In this document: in pieces, positions 41,982-51,196 of the stretch | How positions within the stretch are numbered: the stretch's first letter is position 1 | Layout of the letters: each line of letters starts with the position of its first letter | Assembly (NCBI GenBank): GCA_002426755.1 | Contig: DINI01000031.1 | Location: forward strand, 1 to 64,000 | Length of the DNA: 64,000 nucleotides | Direction of reading: 5' to 3' | Origin: Flavobacteriaceae bacterium UBA5544 | GTDB lineage: Bacteria > Bacteroidota > Bacteroidia > Flavobacteriales > Flavobacteriaceae | Program-made: the position numbers and the translations under genes | The notes under the pieces: generated by a model | What the model was told of the DNA's origin: nothing | Databases searched by the model: none | Seen by the model: the letters and a program-made list of their open reading frames with translations, nothing else

Positions 41982-44900
41982 TTAATCCAAAATCAGTTTA
42001 TGTGATGATGAACCACTTTCGGTGTTAATATTTATAATATACATTCCTGAAGCCATTCCACTAATGTCCATAGTGTTGACACCATTTCCAATGGCTAGCT
42101 TTTGCACTAGTTTCCCAGTTATGGAAACTATTTGTACATCCACATTACCTCTAACACTATCGCCAATTACAATATTGAACTGTCCTTTTGTTGGGTTTGG
42201 ATAAATCTTCAAGACCGACACTGCATTAAATTCGTCGATAGATAATGGTGTTTGAGATTCGTAAGCACCAATATCACGGGACGCTCCAAATACAGGTTGC
42301 CCAATTTGGTCATCAAAATTATCGCCAGCATCACCAGCATCATAAGCAGGTGAACCGGTTAATAATTGATGAGTCAAAGTTGTTCCTCCATTGTCTTGCA
42401 ATGGGCCAACCAATGGGTTGACACTTTCCAAATCATTTGTTTGAGCTGTGAAGACATTCAAGTCATCCATTCCTATTAAATTATAATCGTTTGAAGTCAG
42501 TGTGCCTGAAACGTCTGTACCTGAAGCTGCTGTATTTAATGCAACAATTGAGTTTTTCAATGTGACATTGTTCATAGCGTTAATTCCACCACCAGTTGCT
42601 GATGTATTCATTGCCACTGTTACAGCGTTCAAAGAAAGACTTGCGCCGTTATTAGTAAGTCCACCACCAGAAAGGCTTGCTGTATTTCCAGAAATTGTGC
42701 TGGTCATTACTGTTGTAATTGACCCTGTATTGTTGAAAATTGCACCGCCTTTTTTTGTTGAGTTACCATTCAAGGTTGAAGCAACAACATTCATGGTCGT
42801 ACCATTTTGATTCCATAATCCACCACCTTCATTTAAAGCGGAGTTTCCTGAAATGGTACTTGCAATAAAGTTAATGGTTCCAGATGTACCTGTAACATGG
42901 AAACCTCCACCGTTACCTGGAGCAGGCGTTCCTGCTGTTCCATTGACATCGTTATTGGACATTACTGAATTGGTAAAGTCAAGCGTTCCATCAATCAACT
43001 CAATCGCACCTCCAGCTCTATTCGCCGAATTAGAATCAAATGTTGAATTATTTACAGTCACAGCTCCCGCAGTACTTAACAATCCTCCACCTGATGCCGA
43101 AACCCCTGTGGACATGTTGTTTGAAACAATAGTCCCATTCATGACGTTTAATGTTCCTCCGTTATTAAAAATACCTGCACCACCATCATCTGCAGCAGCA
43201 CCTAGAGCAGTATTACCGTCAATAGTAACACCACCAACCGTCATTACTCCAACACTATTCCACAATCCACCACCTTCACGATTTGCGGAATTTCCATTGA
43301 CAGTTCCTCCTGTTATGGTTATATCTTGCAAATTGGTAATGTGAAGTGCACCACCATTTCCAGGTGCTGCAACTGCTGGAGAAACACCTGCATTATTATC
43401 GTTTAAAGATGTGTTTGTAAAAGAAATTGTTCCTGTACCTCCAACTATTTCTACACCACCACCAGCTCTATTGGCAATATTTCCTGTAATGAACGCATCT
43501 ATAGCATTTAAACTAGCATCAACATCTACCAAAATTCCACCACCAGAACCTGCAGTTCCGTTAGCTATATTGTTGGATATTGTAGCTCCATTTGCAAGAT
43601 TTACCGTTCCACCGTTAAGAGCATAGATTCCTCCACCTCCATTGTCGGCTCCAACACCACTTGCAATGTTTCCATCGATCGTTGTTCCATCCACTGTCAA
43701 AGTTCCAGTTCCATTCCATAATCCACCGCCTTCAGAGGCCGCAGTATTCATGTTAACTGTTCCATCTGTTACATTTACAATACTATTTCCACTTACGTGA
43801 AGACCTCCACCATTTCCTGGTGCGCCTGTTCCTGTAATAACTCCTGTGTCGTTAGAATTCAAACTCACGTTGGTAAGCGTTACAACTCCCCCTCCATTTG
43901 TTTCAATTCCTCCACCTGCTCTGTTTGAGGTGTTATCCATAATTGTAATTCCGTTGGCTGTCAGTGTACCAGCAGCGTTTAAAATTCCACCACCTGTTGA
44001 CTGTGCACCATCTGCTACATTATTGATGATTGCTGTGGAACCTGATAAATCAATAGTTCCACCTTCATTATAAATTCCACCACCACCAGCGGCACCGGCG
44101 ACCATCGCATCGTTTCCAGAAGCTGTATTTCCATCAACTGTATGATCGACAATAGTCATCAAACCTGAACCATTCCATAATCCGCCACCTTCATTGGCAG
44201 CTGTATTTGCATTAGTAGTTCCACCAGTCACATTCACGGCACTGTTTCCACTAATGTGAAGACCACCACCATTTCCTGGTGCGCCAGCACCTGTAACAAC
44301 TCCTGTGTCATTAGAATTCAAACTAACATTGGTAAGTATTACAGTTCCTCCACCATTCGCTTCAATTCCTCCCCCAGCTCTGTTTGAGGTGTTATCCATA
44401 ATTGTAATTCCGTTAGCCGTCAATGTACCAGCAGCGTTTAGAATTCCTCCTCCTGTTGACTGTGCACCATCTGCTACATTATTGATGATTGCTGTGGAAC
44501 CTGATAAATCAAGAGTTCCTCCTTCATTATAAATTCCACCACCACCAGCGGCACCAGCGACCATAGCATCGTTTCCAGAAGCTGTATTTCCATCAACTGT
44601 ATGATCGACAATAGTCATCAAACCTGAACCATTCCATAATCCGCCACCTTCATTGGCAGCTATATTGTCCTTGGTTGTACCACCCGTAATATTTGTAGTG
44701 GCTGCACCTGTAACATGCAATCCTCCACCACTTCCTGGTGCTGCAACCGCTGGAGAAACTCCTGCGTTATTGGAATCCAATGTGGCATTAATCAAATTTA
44801 AAGTACCTCCTGCCAATTCTATTCCACCACCAGCTCTATTTGCTTGGTTATTCATAATAGCAGAAGCATTTACTGTTACTGTTCCGCCTACACTTAATAA

Positions 44901-47582
44901 TCCACCGCCAGAACCAGCTGTTCCATCTGCTATGTTATTGCTTATTGTTGCACTATTTTGAACTACCAATGTTCCTCCGTTGTTGAAGATTCCAGCACCG
45001 CCATCATCAGCTGCTGGTCCACTTGCAGTGTTTCCATCAATTGTAGTTCCATCAACTGTCATGGTACCAAGCCCATTCCATAATCCTCCTCCTTCACGAG
45101 AAGCAATGTTATCATTAACCGTTCCTCCAGTAAATGTGGAATTAGCAAGACCTGTAATATGCAGTCCACCGCCATTTCCAGGTGCTGGAGCAACAGAACC
45201 TGCATCATTTAAATCTAAAGTAGTACCCGAAATAACTAATGTACCATCAATCAATTCGATTCCACCACCTGCTCTATTCGCTTCGTTTTCAGTAATTGTG
45301 GCTCCTGTTATGGTTACCAAGCCCGCTGTGCTGAAAATTCCACCACCAGAACCTGATGTTCCATCGGCATAATTAGAATTGACTGTTGTACCTGTATTCA
45401 CGTTCAGTGTTCCTCCATTGTTGAAGAGACCACCTCCCCCATTATCAGCAGCATTTCCAAAAGCAGTATTTCCTTGTATTAAAGTGCCCTCAACAGTCAT
45501 AGTTCCACCGTTATTCCACAAACCACCACCTTCTGATGCAGCTTCGTTTCCAAAGACAGAACCATTTGTGAAAGTAACCATGGCTGCATTTCCGGTTACA
45601 TGAAAACCCCCTCCATTTCCAGGATTAGCCATTCCAGATGTTCCGTTCACATCATTATTGATAAGGTTGACATTTGTAAAGTTGGCCGTTCCGTCCAAAA
45701 CTTCAACGCCACCACCTGCTCTATTAGCTGAATTAAATTCGATGTTGGAGTTCATGACCGTTAAGGTTCCAGATATACTGAACAATCCGCCACCAGAGCC
45801 TAAAGTTCCAGTTGCCAGATTATTAGATATGGTAGAAAGGGAATTGACTATAAGTGAACCTCCATTATTAAAGATTCCACCACCACCATCATCGGATAGA
45901 TTTCCAGCGGCTGTATTGGAATTAACAACAGTATTGCTAACTGTCATAGTTCCTGTATTATTCCACAATCCACCGCCTTCTTGAGCAGCAATATTATTAT
46001 TGATATCACTATTGGTAATAGTTGCATTAGTTGTTCCAGAAAGGTGAATTCCTCCACCATTTCCAGGATTTGCCATTGCTCCCAAACCTATATCAGAACC
46101 TGCTGAATTACCCATAAGTGTAATATTATCTAAAACTAAAGTTCCGTTTGAACTATCTTCAATAGCTCCACCTGCTCTACTTGCATAGTTACCAGAAATT
46201 GTCAAGCCAGAAGCAAGCGTTAATGTTCCACCTGCATTGTTGAAGATTGCACCTCCACGTCCTCCAGGAGTTGCTGCCATGGCTATATTTCCTGTTAAAC
46301 TTGTGGTAGCATCCACAATCAGAGTTCCTCCGTTGTTGAATAATGCTCCACCACCTGTTACATCTCCATTGGCGGTATTTCCTGAAAATGTTGTTCCATT
46401 TACAGTCATTGTTCCAGAACCATTCCAAAGTCCACCACCTTCAAAAGCGATATTGTTGGTAACTGAACCTCCATTGTATATAACATTCCCTGGTCCCGAA
46501 ATATGAAGACCACCACCATTTCCAGGTGCTGGACCGAATACTGTATTACCATCTAATGTAACATCATTAAGAGTGAATGTCTCTCCCATTGCAGATGCAA
46601 TTTCGATACCACCACCTGCTCTCATTGCCGTGTTTCCAGACAGAGTCAAACCATCCACGTTAAAAACACCTGGCGTTAAATTAAATAAACCTCCGCCAGA
46701 ACCTAAAGTTCCAGTTGCAGTATTATTAGTTATTGTAGTTCCGTTTGTAACAACCAATGTTCCTCCGTTGTTAAAGATTCCTCCACCACCATCATCTGCT
46801 GCAGCGCCTTGAGCATCATTTCCATCTATTGTAACATTGTCAACGGTCATAGTTCCGAATCCATTCCATAGAGCACCACCTTCCTGTGCTGCAACATTAC
46901 CATTGGCAGTTCCACCAATAATTAACACAGACCCATTACTTGAAATATGGATACCACCACCGTTTCCAGGTGCTGCCATTGCTGGAGCTACACCCGCGTT
47001 GTTATTATCAAGATTGACGTTGTTCAAAGTAATTGATAAACCAGCTCCTGACTTATCTTCAATCCCTCCGCCAGCTCTATTCGCTGTATTAGAAGAAATT
47101 TCAGAATTGTTGACCACCAACACACCTCCAATATCATTGAAGATACCCCCACCTGAACCTGCAGGCGCTCCTGTTCCATTGGCCGTATTATTGGTTATTG
47201 TACAACCATTAATTGTAACTAGCGCGTTGGTCATATATATACCTCCACCATCGTAAGCTAGTCCGTTCGTAATAGTTAAATTGTTTAGCAGAACAATTCC
47301 CGCCGTAATATTAAAAACACGACCAGTATTATTGGCATCAATAGTTACCGCTCCAGTTATAGTGATAGATTTATTGATAAGTAATTCACCCATTGTCAGG
47401 GTAATAGTACCAATACCTCCCATAAATGTAATTGTTCCACCCGCAGGTGAATCTGCTATTTCTTGTCGCAGAGTTCCGTCGGTTCCATCATCTGCACTAC
47501 TTGTGACAAGTTGCGCGAATGAGTTTGTTGATGTAAAAATTGCAATTGAAACTGCAATTAACAGAGTAATTTGTTTTTTCAT
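41982..47582 (-). CDS. Large beta-helix surface protein with ten repeats and T9SS sorting domain
   Basis: About 1866 residues, starting at the ATG 47582, which gives a signal peptide ending NSFAQ; an ATG at 47606 is less likely. After an introductory beta-helix (NNLTITNGLAYDGGGI) come ten units of 146-153 residues. Each has GNGGGLHI, an (A/S)-x-EGGGLWN, GGGG(I/L)(F/Y)N, SGGG(L/I) and RAGG-(G/A)-(I/V)-E step, forming a glycine-rich right-handed parallel helix. The end is GSPAYDAGDAGDNF, then a type A T9SS sorting domain (IYPNPTKGQFNI ... MASGMYIININT). It is a likely adhesin or glycan-binding protein; no enzyme residues seen. It has a terminator but no clear -7 box. Confidence 0.93.
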   Translation of the reverse strand: MKKQITLLIAVSIAIFTSTNSFAQLVTSSADDGTDGTLRQEIADSPAGGTITFMGGIGTITLTMGELLINKSITITGAVTIDANNTGRVFNITAGIVLLNNLTITNGLAYDGGGIYMTNALVTINGCTITNNTANGTGAPAGSGGGIFNDIGGVLVVNNSEISSNTANRAGGGIEDKSGAGLSITLNNVNLDNNNAGVAPAMAAPGNGGGIHISSNGSVLIIGGTANGNVAAQEGGALWNGFGTMTVDNVTIDGNDAQGAAADDGGGGIFNNGGTLVVTNGTTITNNTATGTLGSGGGLFNLTPGVFNVDGLTLSGNTAMRAGGGIEIASAMGETFTLNDVTLDGNTVFGPAPGNGGGLHISGPGNVIYNGGSVTNNIAFEGGGLWNGSGTMTVNGTTFSGNTANGDVTGGGALFNNGGTLIVDATTSLTGNIAMAATPGGRGGAIFNNAGGTLTLASGLTISGNYASRAGGAIEDSSNGTLVLDNITLMGNSAGSDIGLGAMANPGNGGGIHLSGTTNATITNSDINNNIAAQEGGGLWNNTGTMTVSNTVVNSNTAAGNLSDDGGGGIFNNGGSLIVNSLSTISNNLATGTLGSGGGLFSISGTLTVMNSNIEFNSANRAGGGVEVLDGTANFTNVNLINNDVNGTSGMANPGNGGGFHVTGNAAMVTFTNGSVFGNEAASEGGGLWNNGGTMTVEGTLIQGNTAFGNAADNGGGGLFNNGGTLNVNTGTTVNSNYADGTSGSGGGIFSTAGLVTITGATITENEANRAGGGIELIDGTLVISGTTLDLNDAGSVAPAPGNGGGLHITGLANSTFTGGTVNDNIASREGGGLWNGLGTMTVDGTTIDGNTASGPAADDGGAGIFNNGGTLVVQNSATISNNIADGTAGSGGGLLSVGGTVTVNASAIMNNQANRAGGGIELAGGTLNLINATLDSNNAGVSPAVAAPGSGGGLHVTGAATTNITGGTTKDNIAANEGGGLWNGSGLMTIVDHTVDGNTASGNDAMVAGAAGGGGIYNEGGTLDLSGSTAIINNVADGAQSTGGGILNAAGTLTANGITIMDNTSNRAGGGIEANGGGTVILTNVSLNSNDTGVVTGAGAPGNGGGLHISGNSAVNVTGGTTNANTAANEGGGLWNGSGLMTIVDHTVDGNTASGNDAMVAGAAGGGGIYNEGGTIDLSGSTAIINNVADGAQSTGGGILNAAGTLTANGITIMDNTSNRAGGGIETNGGGVVTLTNVSLNSNDTGVITGTGAPGNGGGLHVSGNSIVNVTDGTVNMNTAASEGGGLWNGTGTLTVDGTTIDGNIASGVGADNGGGGIYALNGGTVNLANGATISNNIANGTAGSGGGILVDVDASLNAIDAFITGNIANRAGGGVEIVGGTGTISFTNTSLNDNNAGVSPAVAAPGNGGALHITNLQDITITGGTVNGNSANREGGGLWNSVGVMTVGGVTIDGNTALGAAADDGGAGIFNNGGTLNVMNGTIVSNNMSTGVSASGGGLLSTAGAVTVNNSTFDSNSANRAGGAIELIDGTLDFTNSVMSNNDVNGTAGTPAPGNGGGFHVTGTSGTINFIASTISGNSALNEGGGLWNQNGTTMNVVASTLNGNSTKKGGAIFNNTGSITTVMTSTISGNTASLSGGGLTNNGASLSLNAVTVAMNTSATGGGINAMNNVTLKNSIVALNTAASGTDVSGTLTSNDYNLIGMDDLNVFTAQTNDLESVNPLVGPLQDNGGTTLTHQLLTGSPAYDAGDAGDNFDDQIGQPVFGASRDIGAYESQTPLSIDEFNAVSVLKIYPNPTKGQFNIVIGDSVRGNVDVQIVSITGKLVQKLAIGNGVNTMDISGMASGMYIININTESGSSSHKLILD
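42960..47140 (-). repeat. Ten tandem coding repeats of about 450 bp
   Basis: The codons for RAGG recur at plus-strand anchors 43015, 43465, 43918, 44377, 44833, 45271, 45718, 46174, 46618 and 47074. The gaps are 450, 453, 459, 456, 438, 447, 456, 444 and 456 bp, all multiples of three. Confidence 0.93.
43800..44671 (-). repeat. Near-identical adjacent repeat pair (recent duplication)
   Basis: The stretch 43800-44212 repeats at 44259-44671, offset 459 bp (153 codons). Within it, 44107-44202 and 44566-44661 are identical over 96 bp, and a second identical run covers the stretch coding for NIADGAQSTGGG. Other units share only protein-level similarity. Confidence 0.88.
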
Positions 47583-47792
47583 TAAAGTGTTTTTTTGGTT
47601 AAACAATATGTCCGAAATGGGAAGACAGTGACACTTACGTAAAAACAGAAAAGGCGGTTTTAGAAAATTTTAACTTTAACATATTATTAACAATAATATT
47701 TAAGTAATCTATAACCAAAAAGAAGGAAATGTGATTTTTTTACATTAAATCAATGTAATATTTACAATAAATTAAATTGAGAGATTATTTTG

Positions 47793-49577
47793 CTACATTC
47801 TTTCTGGAACTTTTATACCCAAAAGTGAAAATGCATTTTTTATAATTTTTGCAACGGTTTCTGACAATTCAACTCGAAAGATTTTTTCGGTATTGGTATC
47901 TGCTCCAAGAATGGAAACATTTTGATAGAAGGAGTTAAATTCCTTTACCAAATCATAGATATAATTCGCAATTAATGCCGGACTGTGGTTGTCTGCCGCG
48001 TTTTGAATGATTTCTGGAAAAAGCAATATCTGTTTAAGGAGTTCCTTTTCCTTTTCATGAAGTTGCATGTTGACTGTGCTCGACGCAACCGTGGACTTTA
48101 ATTCTGCTTTGCGAAGAATGGATTGAATCCTCGCATAAGTATATTGAATAAAAGGCCCTGTATTTCCTTGAAAGTCTATCGATTCTTTTGGATCAAACAA
48201 AATTCGCTTTCTCGGATCAACTTTAAGTATGTAATATTTTAAAGCACCAAGTCCGATGATTTTATAAAGTTCTTGCTTTTCAGCAGATGAATAACCGTCA
48301 AGTTTACCGAGCTCTTCTGAAATTTGCCCAGCCGTTTCCGCCATTTCATCAATCAAATCATCCGCATCTACAACGGTTCCTTCACGGCTTTTCATTTTGC
48401 CGGATGGTAAGTCCACCATTCCATAACTTAAATGATACAAGTTTTTGGCCCATTCAAATCCCAATTTTTGGATGATGAGAAACAAGACCTTAAAGTGATA
48501 TTCCTGTTCGTTACCAACAGTGTACACCATTCCTCCCACATCCGGAAAATCTTTGGCACGTTGAATGGCAGTACCAATATCTTGGGTCATATACACAGCG
48601 GTTCCGTCAGAACGTAGCACTATTTTTTCATCTAAACCGTCAGATGTTAAATCACACCAAACCGAGCCATCTTCTTTTTTGTAGAAGACACCAGTGCGCA
48701 ATCCTTCGGCGACGAATTCCTTGCCCAATAAATAGGTTTGACTTTCATAGTATAATTTATCAAAATCAACCCCTAAATTTTTGTAGGTTTCATCAAAACC
48801 TTCATACACCCAACCGTTCATTTTTTCCCAGAGCGCGACAGTCTCCAAGTCGCCTGCTTCCCATTTTTGAAGCATTTGTTGAGCCTCTAATATCATTGGA
48901 GCTTGCTTTTTGGCTTCATCTTCACTGTTACCACCTTCAACCAAGGCATTGATTTCTTTTTTATATTCTTGGTCGAACTTCACATAATAATTTCCAACCA
49001 ATTTATCACCTTTCAAACCTGTGGATTCTGGTGTTTCACCATTTCCAAAACGTTGCCAAGCCAACATACTTTTACAGATATGTATGCCTCTGTCATTTAT
49101 AATTTGGGTTTTATAAACTTTTTTTCCGGAAGCTTTCAAAATTTCAGAAACGCTATATCCCAATAAATTATTTCGGATGTGTCCCAAATGCAATGGCTTG
49201 TTGGTATTTGGGGACGAATATTCAACCATTACAGCTTTGTCTTTGGGATTTGGAGAAACAAATCCGAAAGCAGATTCATGTTTTATTTTGTCGAAAACAT
49301 TCAAATAATAGGAATCACTGATTTCTATATTCAAAAATCCCTTGACAACATTAAAACCTTTGACATCTTCAACGTTATCAACTAAATACTCCCCAATTTG
49401 TTCACCGATGATTGCTGGGTTCCCTTTTATAACTTTCAGCAGAGGAAATACCACCAAGGTTATATCACCCGCAAATTCTTTTCTGGTGGCTTGAAATTCC
49501 AACGCATCCAATTGGATGTCAAAAATTGATTTTACAGCTTCTTTAATATGGTTTGATAGAGTGTCCTGAAGGTTCAT
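47793..49577 (-). CDS. argS: Arginyl-tRNA synthetase
   Basis: Class I synthetase charging tRNA-Arg (EC 6.1.1.19), 594 residues. The N-terminal Add-1 domain is about 1-110; the catalytic core begins with VEYSSPNTNKPLHLGHIRNN (HLGH signature). The region VDLPSGKMKSREGTVVDADD is the KMSKS counterpart. The anticodon-binding DALR domain ends in SLLGIKVPERM, the normal ArgS terminus. Its -7 box lies 22 bp before the start. Confidence 0.97.
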   Translation of the reverse strand: MNLQDTLSNHIKEAVKSIFDIQLDALEFQATRKEFAGDITLVVFPLLKVIKGNPAIIGEQIGEYLVDNVEDVKGFNVVKGFLNIEISDSYYLNVFDKIKHESAFGFVSPNPKDKAVMVEYSSPNTNKPLHLGHIRNNLLGYSVSEILKASGKKVYKTQIINDRGIHICKSMLAWQRFGNGETPESTGLKGDKLVGNYYVKFDQEYKKEINALVEGGNSEDEAKKQAPMILEAQQMLQKWEAGDLETVALWEKMNGWVYEGFDETYKNLGVDFDKLYYESQTYLLGKEFVAEGLRTGVFYKKEDGSVWCDLTSDGLDEKIVLRSDGTAVYMTQDIGTAIQRAKDFPDVGGMVYTVGNEQEYHFKVLFLIIQKLGFEWAKNLYHLSYGMVDLPSGKMKSREGTVVDADDLIDEMAETAGQISEELGKLDGYSSAEKQELYKIIGLGALKYYILKVDPRKRILFDPKESIDFQGNTGPFIQYTYARIQSILRKAELKSTVASSTVNMQLHEKEKELLKQILLFPEIIQNAADNHSPALIANYIYDLVKEFNSFYQNVSILGADTNTEKIFRVELSETVAKIIKNAFSLLGIKVPERM

Positions 49578-49599
49578 TTAAATAAAATTATTAAGGTTG

Positions 49600-49607
49600 C
49601 AAAGATA
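49600..49607 (-). promoter_or_regulatory. Promoter -7 box of argS
   Basis: TATCTTTG on the minus strand, 22 bases before the argS ATG. Confidence 0.6.
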
Positions 49608-49651
49608 GTTTTTTTATCATAAGTTTGGGACAGGAAGCCCGCTGAAATATC

Positions 49652-49659
49652 TATCTTTG
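49652..49659 (+). promoter_or_regulatory. Promoter -7 box of the GH53 gene
   Basis: TATCTTTG ends 4 bases before the only usable ATG (49664); TTTG at 49624-49627 may belong to the -33 element. A leaderless transcript is likely. Confidence 0.6.
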
Positions 49660-49663
49660 AATT

Positions 49664-50818
49664 ATGAAAAATCTTACATATCTTATTTTTTTAGTTGTTC
49701 TGTTATTTAACTGTAGTAATTCCAATGATTCAGCAGATGATTCCACAGACGATTTGACAGATGATGTTATTCCTCAACCTGAAGCTGTTTTTTATACAGG
49801 AATGGATTTATCTTTTCAACCAGAATTAGAAGATTACAACGTAGTGTATCAGGATGCGAATGGGAATACTGTGCAATTATTGGATTACGCAGCAACTAAT
49901 GGAACAAATCTAGTAAGGCTCAAATTATGGCATACGCCACAAGGGGGTCTAAATAGCCTAAACGCAGTGAAAAGCTACGCACAACGGATCAAGGCAAAAA
50001 ACATGGATTTTTTACTGGATTTTCATTACTCCGATACTTGGGCAGATCCAGGTCATCAAGCACCTCCAGTAGCGTGGCAGACAATGAGCAATGAGCAAAT
50101 AAAAGAGGCAATCTACCAGTACACAAAAGATGTGGTGCAACAACTTAAAAATCAAAATACATTACCAAAAATTATTCAAATAGGTAACGAAACCGATAGT
50201 GGCTTTTTGTGGGATTATGGTCGTGTTTGGGATTCATTTTCTGGTAATTGGCCTAACTATGCATCCCTCATAAGTGAAGCCGTTAGAGCCATCAGAGAAG
50301 TTGATACAGACGATTCCATCAAAATTATGCTGCATCATTCCAGTGTCGAGAATGCAATTTATTTCTTTAATGAATTGCAACCTTATAATCTTGATTTTGA
50401 TGTGATTGGATTATCCTATTATCCACAATTTCAAACACATAATTTGAACATAGTACAATCAAAATTAAACGAATTGTCCACTACTTTCAATAAAGATATT
50501 ATGCTGGTGGAAGTCGCATATCCTTTTACATTTCAATGGGATGACAATAGCAACAATTACATTGGTGACAACAGTCAAATTCTATCCGAATTTTCAGCTA
50601 CTCCAGAAGGTCAAAAAGCCTATTTTGAGTGGCTGGTTGCTGCCATAAAAGCGATTCCAAACGATAAAGGTATTGGTTTTTGTTATTGGGCACCAGATTG
50701 GGTGGCATTTAATGGCAATGAATCTACATCCACCAATGGAAGTGCCTGGGAAAACCAATGCATGTTTGATTTTGACCATAAAGCACTTCCAATATTCGAT
50801 GTTTTTAGGAGTTATTAA
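49664..50818 (+). CDS. GH53 endo-beta-1,4-galactanase, lipoprotein
   Basis: Cleaves beta-1,4-galactan chains of arabinogalactan type I (EC 3.2.1.89 family). 384 residues with lipobox LLFNC (Cys17) and an acidic linker (DSADDSTDDLTDD), so it is probably on the cell surface. The TIM barrel has GMDLSFQPELED, VRLKLWHTP, LLDFHYSDTWADPG; the acid/base is Glu176 (IGNETDSG) and the nucleophile Glu283 (LVEVAYP). FCYWAPDW closes the barrel. No SusC/SusD pair or other galactan gene is next to it, so it is an isolated enzyme. Confidence 0.94.
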   Translation: MKNLTYLIFLVVLLFNCSNSNDSADDSTDDLTDDVIPQPEAVFYTGMDLSFQPELEDYNVVYQDANGNTVQLLDYAATNGTNLVRLKLWHTPQGGLNSLNAVKSYAQRIKAKNMDFLLDFHYSDTWADPGHQAPPVAWQTMSNEQIKEAIYQYTKDVVQQLKNQNTLPKIIQIGNETDSGFLWDYGRVWDSFSGNWPNYASLISEAVRAIREVDTDDSIKIMLHHSSVENAIYFFNELQPYNLDFDVIGLSYYPQFQTHNLNIVQSKLNELSTTFNKDIMLVEVAYPFTFQWDDNSNNYIGDNSQILSEFSATPEGQKAYFEWLVAAIKAIPNDKGIGFCYWAPDWVAFNGNESTSTNGSAWENQCMFDFDHKALPIFDVFRSY

Positions 50819-51196
50819 GCCATCATTTTAAAATTTTTGAATCAAATTTAATTAACTGATTTACAGTTGATTAATTTGTTACTTTTTCTATCTTACCGTT
50901 CATCGATAAATTTGTTTTTTTTCCAAGATTTGTGTAGTTCGTCGATAGTCTAATTGTTGATAAAAAATTAATGCTCACTTCATCTAATTTATTGGCATTA
51001 AAACCCGAAAATTAGATTTATACAGGACTTTTATTCATTTTTGAAATAGCTATTAATCAAAGTCCCAAATATTGATGATACTAATCGAATTTACATTCAA
51101 TGTATTGTTATTGTATTTTGTGTACTCATTTTTCCTCTCCCTCAAGGCAAGATTTCATCACATTGACATTGCAATTTTAAACACGAATCTCCACAG
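50819..51196. other. 378-bp intergenic region
   Basis: Between the GH53 gene and the TPR kinase. A hairpin (TAATTAACTG / CAGTTGATTA, 50859-50883) follows the galactanase and may be a weak terminator. A TAAATTTG at 50907-50914 fits a plus-strand -7 box but is 283 bp from the next start, so a long leader or an unrecognised RNA is possible. Nothing else seen. Confidence 0.5.

Noticed and set aside
42000..47600. Many long open frames on the plus strand opposite the beta-helix adhesin, rich in Pro and Val
   Set aside because: They are mirror frames of the Gly/Asn/Thr-rich repeats, lack starts with signals or promoters, and repeat with the same 450-bp period.
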